In this document: piece by piece, positions 36,452-48,733 of the stretch
Layout of the letters: each line of letters begins with the position of its first letter
Numbering within the stretch: the first letter of the stretch is position 1
Source: Ipomoea triloba
Lineage: Eukaryota > Streptophyta > Magnoliopsida > Solanales > Convolvulaceae
Assembly (NCBI RefSeq): GCF_003576645.1
Contig: NC_044929.1
Coordinates: 19,968,033 to 20,032,032, forward strand
Length of the DNA: 64,000 nucleotides
Direction: 5' to 3'
Notes under the pieces: generated by a model
Seen by the model: only the letters and a program-made list of their open reading frames with translations
Database searches by the model: none
What the model was told of the DNA's origin: nothing
Program-made: the position numbers and the translations under genes

Positions 36452-37642
36452 AAATAACAGGAGAAAATATTTTCAAAAGTTACAATTGGAGCATGCAAAT
36501 TATTGCCCCGGGATCCTGCTACGTGCGAGCTTAATTTACCTTAGACTTAATTGTTACCATATGATTTTACTGGAGCTTTATTAATGTCTTTTGATACGTC
36601 TATTGATGCATTTTATGAAAGCACAATCTCAAGTACTAAGTACGATACAATGTGTGAAACTTCAATTGAACTGATCGAACAATTAATTTGATAATTATAA
36701 AATTTTAAGTATGACTTTTTATAAAAGTAACGGGAGTTATTTAATGGTATTTTTTATTTGAATTGATCAACCAATCTTTTACCAGTCATGATTATAAGAT
36801 GAGTTTTGTTAAAAAATATATATATATTCGGATGTAGTTGTAAATTTTTGTGGAAATCAAATGAATAGATAATAAATTTATGTAATTAGGTTTATTCTCG
36901 TAGTCTCCTACGCAAGCTATAAGAGCAACCTCATTAATTGTGGTTTTTTGAGATTTTTGATATGCCAACTAGGAGTGAGATGATAGAGAGAGAGAAAGAA
37001 AGAAAAAAAAAAAAAGAGCAAAAGAAAAAGGAAAAAAAAAAAGAGCAAAAGAAAAAGGAAAAAAAAAAACAAATCTATCAAAAAAGAAATTTAAAAAAAA
37101 CACCTATAAACGCACCCAGCATGGCGCGTGCAGCATGCGCAATCTTTCCTTGAACGCACGGATTGCTCGAAAAAGACGGGGCCCACAAAAAATTAATTTG
37201 CATAAAAACATTTCCTCAAAAATTCATCTTCTCATTTGTTAAAATTCCTTTTTAAAATTTTCCTCTATAAAAATCCCAAAAAATATACCCGTACAATTGG
37301 AATTTCTCTAAACTCTAAAGTACGGAGTATTTATTAGATGTGATTTTGTGGGACTAATAATTAAAATATACGTCGTAGTTCAAACTGGACTTTGAAAATT
37401 ATTCAAATGAAAACGAAGCATCTTTGACTTTATTTCCATTGCAATCATTGTAGTGTGAACTATTTTTTTCCAAATGGTGAACTTCTAAGAACAGTTATAT
37501 AAAATAATGGTGAACTATTTTGTATAATTTTTCAGAGTAGTGCTATAACTTTGTCTTAAACTTATCAATACGTTTTTTTAATTGTATTTAATTATGTTAT
37601 TTTTATAAAAATAATTATGATGAAGTTGATTAATTTATGAGA
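36452..37642. other. Intergenic DNA with purine-rich low-complexity tract
   Basis: A GAGAGAAAGAAAG..AAAAAGAGCAAAAG tract (36978-37098) contains a duplicated GAGCAAAAGAAAAAGGAAAA unit and accounts for the Lys-rich ORF there. An AAGAGCAACCTCATTAAT motif at 36919-36937 resembles the end of a TAA-target MITE, but no partner end was found. Confidence 0.5.
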
Positions 37643-37967
37643 TCTATACTATTAATAAAAACAATATCCTCAGTTTTAACTTCCCGCCCAAAACAGACCT
37701 ATAATATTTTGGTGTGAGTAATATTGTATAATATGGTAATACAATTCCTATCCCTAATACAATTGTAAATTCAAATTGAATTCCTAATATTATGATTTGC
37801 GTAATATTGTAAAATATGGTAATACAATTCCTATCCCTAATATAATTGTAAATTCAAATAGAATTCCTAATAAAATATATTCTTCCCTACGTTCCTATCC
37901 GTAATACAATTCTAGACTAGAATTACTAATGGTAATAATTCAGTATATATATTTCTCTGCAATGCAA
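37643..37967 (+). mobile_element. Extra Helitron 5' end in tandem (325 bp)
   Basis: TCTATACTATTAATAAAAAC, a plant Helitron 5' terminus, occurs at 37643 and again at 37968, each preceded by a host-like A. The first copy continues for 325 bp with nearly the same text as the second (both contain AACTTCCC(G/T)CCCAAAACA and TAATACAATTCCTATCCCTA). This is either one Helitron inserted beside another or tandem 5'-end duplication. Confidence 0.6.
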
Positions 37968-38153
37968 TCTATACTATTAATAAAAACAATATCCTCAGTT
38001 TTAACTTCCCTCCCAAAACAAACCTATAATATTATGGTTTGCGTAATATTGTAAAATATAGTAATACAATTCCTATCCCTAATACAATTGTAAATTCAAA
38101 TAGAATTCCTAATAAAATATATTCTTCCCTACGTTCCTATTCGTAATACAATT

Positions 38154-38520
38154 NNNNNNNNNNNNNNNNNNNNNNNNNNNNNNNNNNNNNNNNNNNNNNN
38201 NNNNNNNNNNNNNNNNNNNNNNNNNNNNNNNNNNNNNNNNNNNNNNNNNNNNNNNNNNNNNNNNNNNNNNNNNNNNNNNNNNNNNNNNNNNNNNNNNNNN
38301 NNNNNNNNNNNNNNNNNNNNNNNNNNNNNNNNNNNNNNNNNNNNNNNNNNNNNNNNNNNNNNNNNNNNNNNNNNNNNNNNNNNNNNNNNNNNNNNNNNNN
38401 NNNNNNNNNNNNNNNNNNNNNNNNNNNNNNNNNNNNNNNNNNNNNNNNNNNNNNNNNNNNNNNNNNNNNNNNNNNNNNNNNNNNNNNNNNNNNNNNNNNN
38501 NNNNNNNNNNNNNNNNNNNN
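38154..38520. other. Assembly gap (367 Ns)
   Basis: The run of N lies inside the Helitron, directly after the repeated 5' terminal segment, so the gap was probably caused by the tandem repeat. ORFs spanning it are artefacts. Confidence 1.
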
Positions 38521-38559
38521 GTCACGCAAATCTTTCAACAATATTGTTCTTTCACTAAT

Positions 38560-39592
38560 GGGGTCTGTTTTTGTCTCTGCTTCAGACCTATCTCCCAAGA
38601 CGAGAAGGAGTTGTATTAGACTCCGGCTAATGCGTTGTTATTTGTCAAGGGAATATCCACATTCCACAATCAACCAACACACACTAGAGTGCTTACTCCA
38701 TGACTCCCAGGTAAATGCTATTAAGTTTAAAAGTGTATATAAATTAGGGAGAGCAGATTGTGACTATATCGTGGCCGAATTTTGTTCTATGAATTAGAGG
38801 AAAAAAGGTTGTATAAATTTTGCGGTGGTTGGCATTTTGTAGTGAACACTGTAGCCATATTTAATATTTGCACCTGGAGAGCATTACAATATTTTTTTTT
38901 TCTTCAGAGAACTTGTATCCATTTACAAATCCCTAAAGAGTTTGTGGTTAAGTTCAAGAAACATTGAAGGCTCCCGGAGGAGTGGATAGCAATATGCTAA
39001 ATTGCTAATTGGTAAATTCTTCTTTAAATCTTATTCTATACTAGATGTGTTTTTATTTCTTTTTTTTTTTTGGTGTTTTTATTTCTTTTTGTTATACTAA
39101 ATTTCTAATAGTATACATTCATGAATGCCAATTTTAAATCTTTTGTCAAGAAACATTTTATCAGACCAAAATAATATTAAATATACATGCATCCTTATTA
39201 ATACTTTAAATATTTAGTTGCTACAAAATATATAAATTTTAGTTTCGCAATATAGGATACAAAAGGTCATTTATTGCAAATCTTTTGTTTGGTTTTTTGC
39301 AGATTTGATTGGCCGTGTTGTTTTCATTAATGAGCAAAAAGTTGTTCAAGTTAATTCAAATCCTCAAAGGTTGATTGATTTTGTCATTGAAGACTCTCGG
39401 TATGTGTTTGTTTGGATGTCTTTTTGATTTGTTTAAGTATAAATTTAGGCATCATCATGCTCATTGTTGTTTTCACTACTCAGGGGTAGTCGGCTCACTG
39501 TTACTCTATGGGAGGAGCACGTGGATTCTGTCTTGCCTTACTATAATGTTGATTTGGCAGAACCACTGATTGTCCTTCAAGTTCCAACATAA
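38560..39592 (+). pseudogene. RPA1-like OB-fold gene carried by the Helitron
   Basis: Two blocks are readable. Block 1 (about 38600-38715) gives IRLRLMRCYLSREYPHSTIN and TLECLLHDSQ, like the first OB fold of plant RPA1-like proteins. Block 2 (39302-39592) gives DLIGRVVFIN, RLIDFVIEDSR, then across a GT-AG intron (39400-39483) GSRLTVTLWEEHVDSVLPYY, the DNA-binding OB fold of the RPA 70-kDa subunit. Block 2 keeps its frame across the intron and ends at TAA. The stretch between the blocks contains stops, and the N-terminal part may lie in the gap, so the gene is probably broken. RPA binds single-stranded DNA; in Helitrons such genes are thought to assist or hitchhike. Confidence 0.65.
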
Positions 39593-40559
39593 ACAATTCT
39601 CATTGATATTTGCATATGGCATGACTATAAACAAAAGCTAAGGCCAAACACTAACTCACGTTGGGTTATTGCTAAAAAAATCGGTCTTTAGTCAGGGTCA
39701 ATTGTATGTGGCTTTCTCCCGAGTCAGTCATCCTTTGTGAAATTCCGCCTAGACAATATTAAAGAGAAAATGAAAAAGAAAACTGATTTTACTAATTGAT
39801 TGAAAATATTAAAAAAATCATAATAGAAAAGGAAAATTAGGCAAATTGAAAAAGGGAATGGATATTACTAATTGACTAAAAATTATTTAAAAACTTAAAA
39901 AAAATTAATTAAACATGACTGTTAGATTTTTTATAATAGTTACAATTAATTCATTCAAATATGAAGGAGGAAGAAAAACTAAATGCGATAGGGTGAAAAT
40001 TAATATACTTAAGGTATAAAAGTATAATTGCACATATATTAGTGTAATTGACTAATAATAGTTGCCTAATAATTATTATGATAATAACACTGGTCGTTGA
40101 ATTTATTTTTATAATAATTATAATTAAATTATTTCTCATTTTTCTCATATTTATTTTAGTAATAATATAATTACATAAGTCATATTACATATCGATCTTT
40201 TTAAGATAATTGTAGACAAACAAGTCATATATATTTCAATTAATTGAGTTATACTTTTGCACTAATCTTATAATCAAATAAATGTACACGTTCAATATTA
40301 GAATTTTTTAATAATTTTCTTTTTTTTATTATCTAAATATATAATAAAAAATTTATTTGTGCATCGCACCGGTAATTGAACAATTATTTGCTCTAATTCA
40401 AGCAAGGAAAACACCAGACAACATAATTGATCCAACCAATTTCATCAATTGCGCTATACAATATTCGATGTTATAATTTATATAATTGTATATCGATCCA
40501 AATATTCTTAAAATATTATAACAAATCCATTCTGTGCAACGCACGGGTGAAAATACTAG

Positions 40560-41434
40560 TTTAATAAATACAAATAATTTTATTGTCACATTAAGACATA
40601 AGTATTACGATATAAACAAGACTTAGGCAAAGCCACAGCATTACTCACTACAAGAAAGTTGGCATCATCATGTGAAGCCTCCACAACTTGCAAACCAACT
40701 TCCCCATTATGCTATCATCTGGTCTATAGAAGCATTTGCTTCTTCATGAATATGGCAAATCTAAAAACTCTAACCTTCTTCCTAGCAAAATTATTCATAT
40801 TTATTGAATACTATATAACTAATATATCAATCAACTCTATCAAGAAGTGAAATGCTTATATAGACGGTTGTCCGAAACTAATTTTTATACATGTACTTTG
40901 TAATATTGGATTTGATTAACCATTGAAATCAATTAATTTATTCCCGTCATATTTTGCACGTATTAATTAATTAATGAGACTTAACTCTAGTTAGCATTGT
41001 GCTTTGAGGAAAGAAAACGCATTCCTTAAAATGCCCCTGATTATAATTTATTTAAAAAAAAAAAAAAAAAAACCTTGCCAGCAAAGCCTTCAAAGCTTCA
41101 TTAATGAGTAGCAATTTTGGATGGGCAGCAAATGGTTAACAAACTTGGAGCCTTGAGCAGGGTAGGTGTTAGTTCAGTTCGGGTGATACCTAAATTTTAT
41201 TTTTGATATATGATATTTCAGATAATTTTTTTTACACTTGATATCCAAACCAAATTTAATTCAGATATTTTCAGTTCAAGTGAAATTATTTCGAGTTAGT
41301 TTAGATATATCTAAAATTTTATTTTTATCAAAGTCGAGTTTTTTTAATGATTTTATTATTTTTGTGTTACTATTTTTCATATATTATCAAACTAAAAATA
41401 AGACAAAATACTAATAATTAAATAAGAGACTTTT
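40560..41434. other. Intergenic DNA, no gene recognised
   Basis: A poly(A) run lies at 41054-41072. The 63-codon plus-strand ORF at 40659-40850 has no recognisable motif. Confidence 0.5.
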
Positions 41435-41475
41435 GAAATTGTACTGTAACAGAGTCAGTAGTACTAAAAAAAACT
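41435..41475 (+). mobile_element. SINE family A, 3' tail fragment
   Basis: TGTAACAGAGTCAGTAGTAC followed by TAAAAAAAAC is the exact 3' end of the family, with everything upstream lost. Confidence 0.6.
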
Positions 41476-41494
41476 TTTGAAAATTAATATATTA

Positions 41495-41746
41495 CTCCCT
41501 CCGTCCCTAAATGGATGTCTCATTTGCTTTTTACACGCTTTTTAAGAAATTAAAGTAAAGGTAATGTGTTTTCCAATTATACCCTTCACTTTTTTACTTT
41601 TATAAATAAAAACAATAAAGAATACAAAAGTCATAAGGGTAAATTGGGAAAAGTAGAATGATGGTGATGTTCAATTTTGGAAAGAGGACAACATTTTGGG
41701 ACAAACTAAAAAGGAAAGTAAGACAGGTAAAATGGGACAGAGGGAG
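41495..41746. mobile_element. Stowaway MITE, second family
   Basis: Starts CTCCCTCCGTCCCTAAATGG and ends, inverted, CTCCCTCTGTCCCATTTTAC, flanked by TA (41493-41494 and 41747-41748). The interior differs from the copies at 5312 and 18786, so it is a separate Stowaway family of similar size (252 bp). Confidence 0.85.
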
Positions 41747-42448
41747 TATTAATTTTGATATATATTTAAAACTTAAATATATAATTAATATTATTATATT
41801 TAGAATAAAATTTTGATTAGTTCGGATTTCAGGTCGACTATAGATAAAATTTTAACACCATATATCCGAACCGAATTAATAATCAAATATATCAAAATTT
41901 AAAATATCCAAATTGATAACTATTCGGGTTCACCCAAAATTTAAAATTAGATTCAAATTTTGAGTGTTAGTTCGAATAATTTGACTTATAGAAGCGTCAA
42001 GACTTCATTTCCACTTTTCCCACTTATGTGGGAAAATGGGAATACAAAAGACTTTTTTTTAATAAATATTTTATTCCTTTTATTATCATTATTATTAGTA
42101 AATACGAGTATATGTATACCTTTATTTCAAAATTATATATGTATATGACTATTTAACATGTTAATCATTAATATAAACAGTTAACTTTAACAAAGAATTT
42201 GGTATCTATTAACCACTAAATACAATTTATTAACAACTGATTCCGAAACTAGACTTTCTTATGTAGTATTCTACAATTGGTAGAATGGCCAAAAAGTACT
42301 GAATCCTAAACACCTTTCAACAAATTTGTTCTCTAGCTGTTGTCTGCCGCATCCGGTTTTGAATCTCTCTTCTCTCCCTCGCTTAAACCCCCCACCCCAA
42401 ACTACCCACCCACCCTACCCCACCCCTTGGGGGCCCCTCCGCCATGCT

Positions 42449-42455
42449 TATAAAC
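42449..42455 (+). promoter_or_regulatory. Possible TATA box of the SOSEKI gene
   Basis: TATAAAC lies about 145 bp upstream of the SOSEKI start codon. Sequence match only; the surrounding C-rich leader would fit a plant core promoter. Confidence 0.3.
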
Positions 42456-42596
42456 GTGAAAATGCTTACGCAAACTTCCAGTTTAATCTCCAGTCTCGGG
42501 AAACGCCATGGCTTAGTCACATACGTAACAGTATATCGCTTATCAGTTTCTGCGCTCTGTTTTTCTCTGTAATAATAAGTTTTCTGGTTTTTTAAC

Positions 42597-45151
42597 ATGG
42601 CGGCAACGTCGAGATCCGCGAGGACGACGACTATGGAGCTTTACACGTCGAAGAGATGGAAGCATACGGCGGCGGAGAATAGTCCGGAGCGGACCAGAGT
42701 ATGGACGGAGCCGCCCAACGCGAAGCCCAAATCGGAACGGAAAGTCGCCGTGGTTTACTACCTCTCCCGGAATGGGCAGCTGGAACACCCTCATTTCATG
42801 GAGGTCCCTCTCTCCTCGCCGGAAGGGCTCTATCTCAGAGGTAAAAGATTGAAACTTTAGCCGGGAAATATGGAGAAAGGTTTAACTTTTTTGAGTTATT
42901 AAAAGTTGTGATGTTTTGCGCTTTACAGATGTGATCAACCGTTTGAATTTCCTCCGGGGAATAGGCTTGGCTTCTCTTTATTCCTGGTCTGCAAAAAGGT
43001 CACTTTTTTATGCCTTTTTTCCTTAACACTTTAATATATCCTTAGTATTATTCAACAATTATATTCGATTCAAAATTTAAAGTAACATTGATGCTCTTTA
43101 TCGAATGTTATTTCTGAATTTTCCCAAATTTGCAGGAGCTACAAGAATGGATTTGTGTGGCACGATTTGTCGGAGAATGATTTTATTTATCCGGCGCATG
43201 GGCAAGAGTATGTTCTCAAGGGATCGGAGCTGATGGATGGGGCACTGATTTCTCCGTCGGAAGAATTGGGGTTTTCCAGTTCGGTGCCGCTCTTGCCGGA
43301 CGTTCGGAAATCCGGCGAGTATCCGGTGACGGCGCGGAGGAGGAACCAGTCGTGGAGCTCGTCTGATTTCCACGAGTACAGAGTGTATAAGGCGGAGTCC
43401 ACCGGAGAATCTTCCGGCCGAGCCGCCGACGCTTCGACTCAAACGGACGATAAACGACGTCGTAGGAGACCGGGTCGGGTCGTGGAGGAGGAAGAAGAGG
43501 GCAAAGAAGGGAAAACTCAAACTCCGGTCCGGAGCCAGAGCACGGAGCTGAGCCGAGGCGAGATTTCGCCGCCGCCGTCGGATTCCAGCCCGGAAACCTT
43601 AGAAACCCTAATGAAGGCCGACGGGAGGCTCGTGCTCCGATCAGAGCCCGCCGGCGAAGACCCAATAACCGCCGCAACGAAAGGAAAACCGAAATCGCCG
43701 TCAGTTCTTCTGCAATTACTCTCCTGCGGCTCCATTTCCTTCCGGGACTGCGGCGCCGGCCACGGGAAAGACCACGGGTTTTCTCTCATCTCCCACTACA
43801 AGGCGAGGCTGCCACGCGCCGCCGCGGGCGGCGGCAATCACGTGGATAAGGACGCGGAGAACGCTATGGTGGAGTTCCCGGTAAAATTAAAGCTAGAAGA
43901 TAAAGAATACTTCAGTGGGAGCTTGATAGAGACAAAGAAGGAGGAATTTCCAGGCTTAAAGAGATCTTCGTCTTATAATGCTGAACGGTAATTTTGCATT
44001 TTTTTTTTCTGCCAATTCTGATTATATATTCGTCTGTGTCTCCTGCAAATTATGGAATTGTCTCAGTTTTACATTCTCCCGTGTATTTCTTTGTTTGTTT
44101 CTTGAATGCCACTGGGTTATCAATTCTTGGTTGGATTACCTTCCTTAATCTTGCATTAAGGTGTTTCTAAATTTACTTTGCTTCCTGTTGTCTTTAATGG
44201 GCTAACAACCTAACCCTTAGAACATACTGCAAGGTTCGAGTTGGTTTGGTAATCACAATATTTCAAATTCGATTCTCAGTAAAAGCGGCCTATTAGCCTT
44301 ATTGAAAAATTGCCATAAGGAGGTAAACCAGGTCGCGCCAGTAAACCAGTCTAGATTGTATGTGGTTGACCAATTCAAACTAAGAAGACTAATGTAATAT
44401 TATAGTTACTAAGTCAATAGTCTGACTAATTTGATAGGATATGAAGCAAATATTAGCAATGCTACTAGAAAGTTGTTTTGAGAGGAGTTTGAGTAGTTTC
44501 AGGTGTGAAAATGAATGCAGTATATAAAATATTTGACTTTGGACTAATAAAAAGTTTGGAGTTGCGGCTTTTATTACAAGAACAAGAACATAAAGTTTCA
44601 AATAGGAGTAGGTGGAGTGGGTAGAGGAAAGGACATTTGGAAGGCTATAGACTATTAAACTGTCCTTAAATTTGCAGAAAAGGATTGGGGTTGAAGCAAA
44701 TAACGCCATTATTTGTGGGTGTTGCTTTTTATCTGCAAGTTTGACTTTGGAACCTAATAAATGTATTGAAACTATGATCATACATATCTGGTTTGCAGTT
44801 TCTGGGTTGTAAAGGTATGATTGAGCCTCATTAAATCTGTACCCTTGAGCTAATCTACATGGGGATTGTGCAGTATTTATTGCCTCCCTCAAACTCACAA
44901 TTCATAAAGCTGCTACAACTTTAGTGCACCCTATCAATGTGGGCCTCACAAAATTGGAATAAAATTTTCAAAAATTTCCCCATTTGCCTATCAATCATTG
45001 ATCATATCTCCAATCCATCTGCAGGAGCTCTAAACTGGAACTGACCCAACAGGAGATTGATGGTGTTAGGGCGAAATGCATCCCAAGAAAGCCAAAAACC
45101 CAAGTGGACACTAGCCAACATGGTAGCAAAAGGATGGCTCCCCAATCCTGA
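42597..45151 (+). CDS. SOK: SOSEKI (DUF966 / UPSTREAM OF FLC) cell-polarity protein
   Basis: Four exons: 42597-42840, 42929-42998, 43136-43987 and 45025-45151; all introns GT-AG, phases 1, 2 and 2, giving 430 aa. The N-terminal DIX-like domain (residues about 49-138) shows VAVVYYLSRNGQLEHPHFME, GLYLRDVINRLNFLRGIG, YSWSAKRSYKNGFVWHDLSE and YPAHGQEYVLKGSE, the SOSEKI signature. A conserved Cys-rich block LLQLLSCGSISFRDC spans 296-310, a second block EYFSGSLIETKKEEFPGLKR 362-381, and the terminal KCIPRKPK (406-413) lies in the small last exon. The middle (150-290) is charged and low-complexity. Known of the family: SOK proteins polymerise through the DIX-like domain and sit at cell edges or corners to mark polarity. 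Which of the paralogues it is cannot be told. A SINE lies in intron 3 in reverse orientation. Confidence 0.95.
44290..44400 (-). mobile_element. SINE family B copy in intron 3 of the SOSEKI gene
   Basis: The plus strand reads CCATAAGGAGGTAAACCAGG and CCAGTCTAGATTG, the reverse complement of the body of the 26262-26445 copy (CTGGTTTACCTCCTTGTGG). The element is antisense to the gene and does not touch a splice site. The upstream 44225-44285 (TTCGATTCTCAG) may belong to a separate tRNA-like head. Confidence 0.5.
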
Positions 45152-46223
45152 ACTCTCGCCCAATGGGAGTCCATGTAGTATTTTTCTTGAATTCTCATGA
45201 ACGATGTGATCTGAATTCTCGTGGGCGATAGGATCTTGAAAAGATGTTGAGACGTTTTGACGTGACGAATGAAAAGCGGGTACGTGTACTGTTGTTAGAC
45301 TTGGCATCCACGGCACGGCAATGGGGTAGAAATTGTTGGTGGAATATAGTAGTTGGAATGGGTTTGGTTGTCTGGTTATGGGTTGTAGGCTTGTGTGAAT
45401 TTTAACGTTGTTTGTATTCAAAAAAAAAAAACGTTGTTTGTATTATTATGGGCTCTGTGGTTTTTGCCAAAATTCTTGAGAAAGTGTTGACTTTTCCAGG
45501 TTTTTAGTAGTCTGTGAACCGACGACTGAGTTTGCACTTAAAGTTAGGAGGACAGGAATTGATGTTTTCAATGGCTGAGATTTACGAGAAGAATGTGAAA
45601 GGGAAGGGAATGGTCGTTGACCGGTTAAGGGGGACTCGGAAATGGTGACATTAATATTATATTATATCTATTGCTAATTAGAGAAAAAAAATTATATAAA
45701 ATTAGAGATTTCGGTGCAAATTAGGGGGACACATTCACATTCTCTTTAGTATTCTGGCACAGGAGGTGGGAACAAAAGAGTTCATATAAATCTCGAGAAG
45801 TGAACACCTATAACGTCTTTTTAAAACATATTACAAAATCTTTTAAATTGAATTTCGAAAAATTTGCACGGCTCTTTTAATTTTGGGACCATTTAATTTA
45901 CACGTTGATTAGTTTCATGATGAATGTGTTTTGTTAAGCAAATCCAATCATGTTATAATAACACCTTTGATTGGCTCAATTAGATGGAAGTGAGAATCTC
46001 TACTCTTGTCCACTTCTCAAGATCTTTTAGATTGCAACCTTCGAGTCGCTTTCATCGTTGTGATGGGTTGGAAACAACTCATTCGCATTTCAACACATGA
46101 CTCATCCTCAAGGACCAAGAATGTAAATTCAAATAAGAAAATAACCAAAAAACTGGTCAAGAAGTCTATCATATCGATTGTAACATGTATAGCCATGAGC
46201 ACTATTTTTGTTATACTAGCTAA
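45152..46223. other. Intergenic DNA downstream of the SOSEKI gene
   Basis: No gene recognised; an A11 tract lies at 45421-45431 with ACGTTGTTTGTATT repeated on both sides (45406 and 45432). ORFs at 45002-45421 (minus) and 46006-46308 (plus) show no family motif. Confidence 0.5.
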
Positions 46224-46654
46224 GAGCAATCCTAATAGTTGTAAACTTTTGTGCTTTTTTGCAAGCCAGATAAAAGAGACAAGAGCAAGTGAGAAAAAAA
46301 AATCCTAAACTAAACTAAACTAAACGCATGATAGGAGTGGGTTCAAGCCTCGGAGGCAACTATTGACTCTTTGTACTTCAGTAGGTTGAGAAAGTAGCTA
46401 TGAACAGATACTACATTGTAACAGAGTCAGTAGTACTCAAAAAAAAAAAAAAAAAAAAAAAAAACGCATTACGCGCCTTCTGTGCATGTAATAATCTGCA
46501 CAAGTTTTTTCCTTTCTCCCCAAAAGTGGATTCCACTCAAAAACTATATTTGAAAGAGAAAAAGCTAGCCCAAAGTCACCCTTTCTCATTAGATAAAAAT
46601 TAAGTCCTAATTTTTTTCTTCAAAAATTGAGAAAAATCACTATTGTGATTGCTC
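46224..46654. mobile_element. PIF/Harbinger-type MITE with a nested SINE
   Basis: Left GAGCAATCCTAATAG, right in reverse complement GAGCAATCACAATAG, flanked by TAA (46221-46223 and 46655-46657). A SINE A copy (46320-46464) is inserted within. The right part (46579-46654) is repeated in the assembly duplication at 48172-48247. Confidence 0.75.
46320..46464 (+). mobile_element. SINE family A, copy with long A tail
   Basis: GGGTTCAAGCCTCGG (B-box region), TACTTCAGTAGGTTGAGAAA, GTAGCTATGAACAGATACTA and ACAGAGTCAGTAGTACTC are followed by an A24 tail (46441-46464). The long homogeneous tail suggests a young insertion. Confidence 0.75.
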
Positions 46655-48171
46655 TAAGCACTATCAACATTTTACTGGGTGCCAATTATTGTAGAAAATT
46701 TCTATATGTTCTTTTTTTTTTTGGTTTGAAAAGGGAATTCTATGTTTGTCATACCATAATGTTCAAGTAGTGATAAATAGTTAAATGCAACACCTCCATC
46801 CTGATTTAAGTTGGGCTTAAACTTGACCCCATGTTAAACCCTGATTAAATAATAATCTCTAATAATTTAAGATGGGCATAGATAATAAACTGATAATTAT
46901 ACACTCTCACTCCATATTAGGACAGCTCAATGGGCCTGCCATCCTATACTGGCCCAAAACACCCTAGAATAGCCCAATGGGCTGAACTCTAAATTAAGTA
47001 CAACCGAAACTCCTTGTCTCCTTCAGTTCAAGCAGTCAACTGCTGTTTTTTTGTTGAAACAAGTGGCAAAACAAAATTGTCACTGTCTTATCTCCTAATC
47101 TCGTATTAATCATGGTAAATTACATATTTTTATTTAAAGGTGTGAATTGAGTTATTATATGTAACTATTTATTATCTGTTATTTTATATTGTATGGTTAA
47201 GTTTAAGTGGCTCCTACTGAGTCATTAACTATAACCTGTAGAATAGGAGAGTCCCGATAGACTTAGATAAAAGGATTCTCTCTCTCCTTGTAATTCATTC
47301 AATTCAATTCGATCCTATTCGCTAATCTGGTATCAGTTGCGATAGGTAGGATTTTTCCCCACCTTTTCCGTTAAACATCCACTCTCCGATTATCGTCAAT
47401 GGCCGCACCACCGACCGACGGAACATTAGTCCCTGCCACTACTACAATTCCACCTCCGGTCACACCCACAGCCTTGACAGCGGCGCATCACTTTGTATCG
47501 GTGAAGCTCACGTCGCGCAACTACCTGCACTGGCGAACGCAATTAGTCCCTTTTCTCCGCGGCCAAGGCCTCCAGGGATTTCTCGATGGCTCACATCCTT
47601 GCCCGCCGGCGGTTCTCGCTGTCCCTTCGCAACCGGCCGCCACTGCTACGTCGGCTACGCCGTTGCCACCGAACCCGGCTTATCATGCCTGGGTCCAGCA
47701 AGATCAATCGATCTTGTCTCTGCTAATCTCGTCGCTCACCGACGAGGTTATGTACCTTGCCGTAGGTCGTAGTACCGCTCGCGAGGTATGGGACACCATT
47801 AATGTCGCTCTAGCTTCGTCATCCAGATCACGTTGCTTGAGTCTTCTTGGACAATTTCAGACTCTTCGCCAAGGTAATAGTACTCCGGCCGAATACCTTG
47901 GCAAGGCTCAAATGATCGTTGAGGCGTTGTCACTCGCCGGCCGGCCACTTTCTCCCGACGAACAGGTGTTGTATGCCCTACGGGGGCTACGCTCGGAGTA
48001 CAGGTCAATGGCCAGCGCCCTCACCGTTTCAACAGCGACGGTCACTCTGCAACAGCTCGCTGATCACCTCCAAAATCAGGAATTTATTAATTCCGATGAT
48101 TTCACGGGCGCTGAGTCTGTGCAGTTGCCGCAACCGCCTGCAGTTTTTTTCGCCGGTCGTGGCAGAGGCGN
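46579..48171 (+). other. Assembly duplication: exact 1592-bp repeat ending in a single N
   Basis: 46579-48170 repeats exactly as 48172-49763, offset 1593, with one N (48171) between. The repeat begins mid-MITE and ends mid-gag codon, with no biological boundary at either end, and both copies carry the same target-site bases and 5' LTR. This is an unresolved contig overlap; the gag ORF at 47399-48170 is not a separate gene. Confidence 0.93.
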
Positions 48172-48733
48172 CCCTTTCTCATTAGATAAAAATTAAGTCC
48201 TAATTTTTTTCTTCAAAAATTGAGAAAAATCACTATTGTGATTGCTCTAAGCACTATCAACATTTTACTGGGTGCCAATTATTGTAGAAAATTTCTATAT
48301 GTTCTTTTTTTTTTTGGTTTGAAAAGGGAATTCTATGTTTGTCATACCATAATGTTCAAGTAGTGATAAATAGTTAAATGCAACACCTCCATCCTGATTT
48401 AAGTTGGGCTTAAACTTGACCCCATGTTAAACCCTGATTAAATAATAATCTCTAATAATTTAAGATGGGCATAGATAATAAACTGATAATTATACACTCT
48501 CACTCCATATTAGGACAGCTCAATGGGCCTGCCATCCTATACTGGCCCAAAACACCCTAGAATAGCCCAATGGGCTGAACTCTAAATTAAGTACAACCGA
48601 AACTCCTTGTCTCCTTCAGTTCAAGCAGTCAACTGCTGTTTTTTTGTTGAAACAAGTGGCAAAACAAAATTGTCACTGTCTTATCTCCTAATCTCGTATT
48701 AATCATGGTAAATTACATATTTTTATTTAAAGG

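Larger units (their letters stand above)
37968..40559 (+). mobile_element. Helitron with RPA1-like gene (interrupted by assembly gap)
   Basis: 5' terminus TCTATACTATTAATAA at 37968, preceded by A; 3' terminus with GTGCAACGCAC hairpin (40533-40543) followed by CTAG (40556-40559) and T. Insertion between A and T with no target duplication is the rolling-circle Helitron pattern. It holds replication protein A (RPA1)-like exons, a common Helitron companion gene. No Rep/helicase is seen; part of the element is hidden by Ns. Its 3' third matches the inverted copy at 16783-18200. Confidence 0.8.

Noticed and set aside
38109..38598. ORFs spanning the N run
   Set aside because: They consist mostly of Ns; the flanking residues are not protein evidence.
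47399..48196. A second gag gene upstream of the copia element
   Set aside because: It is an exact copy of 48992-49763 cut off by a single N and joined to unrelated MITE sequence, i.e. an assembly artefact.
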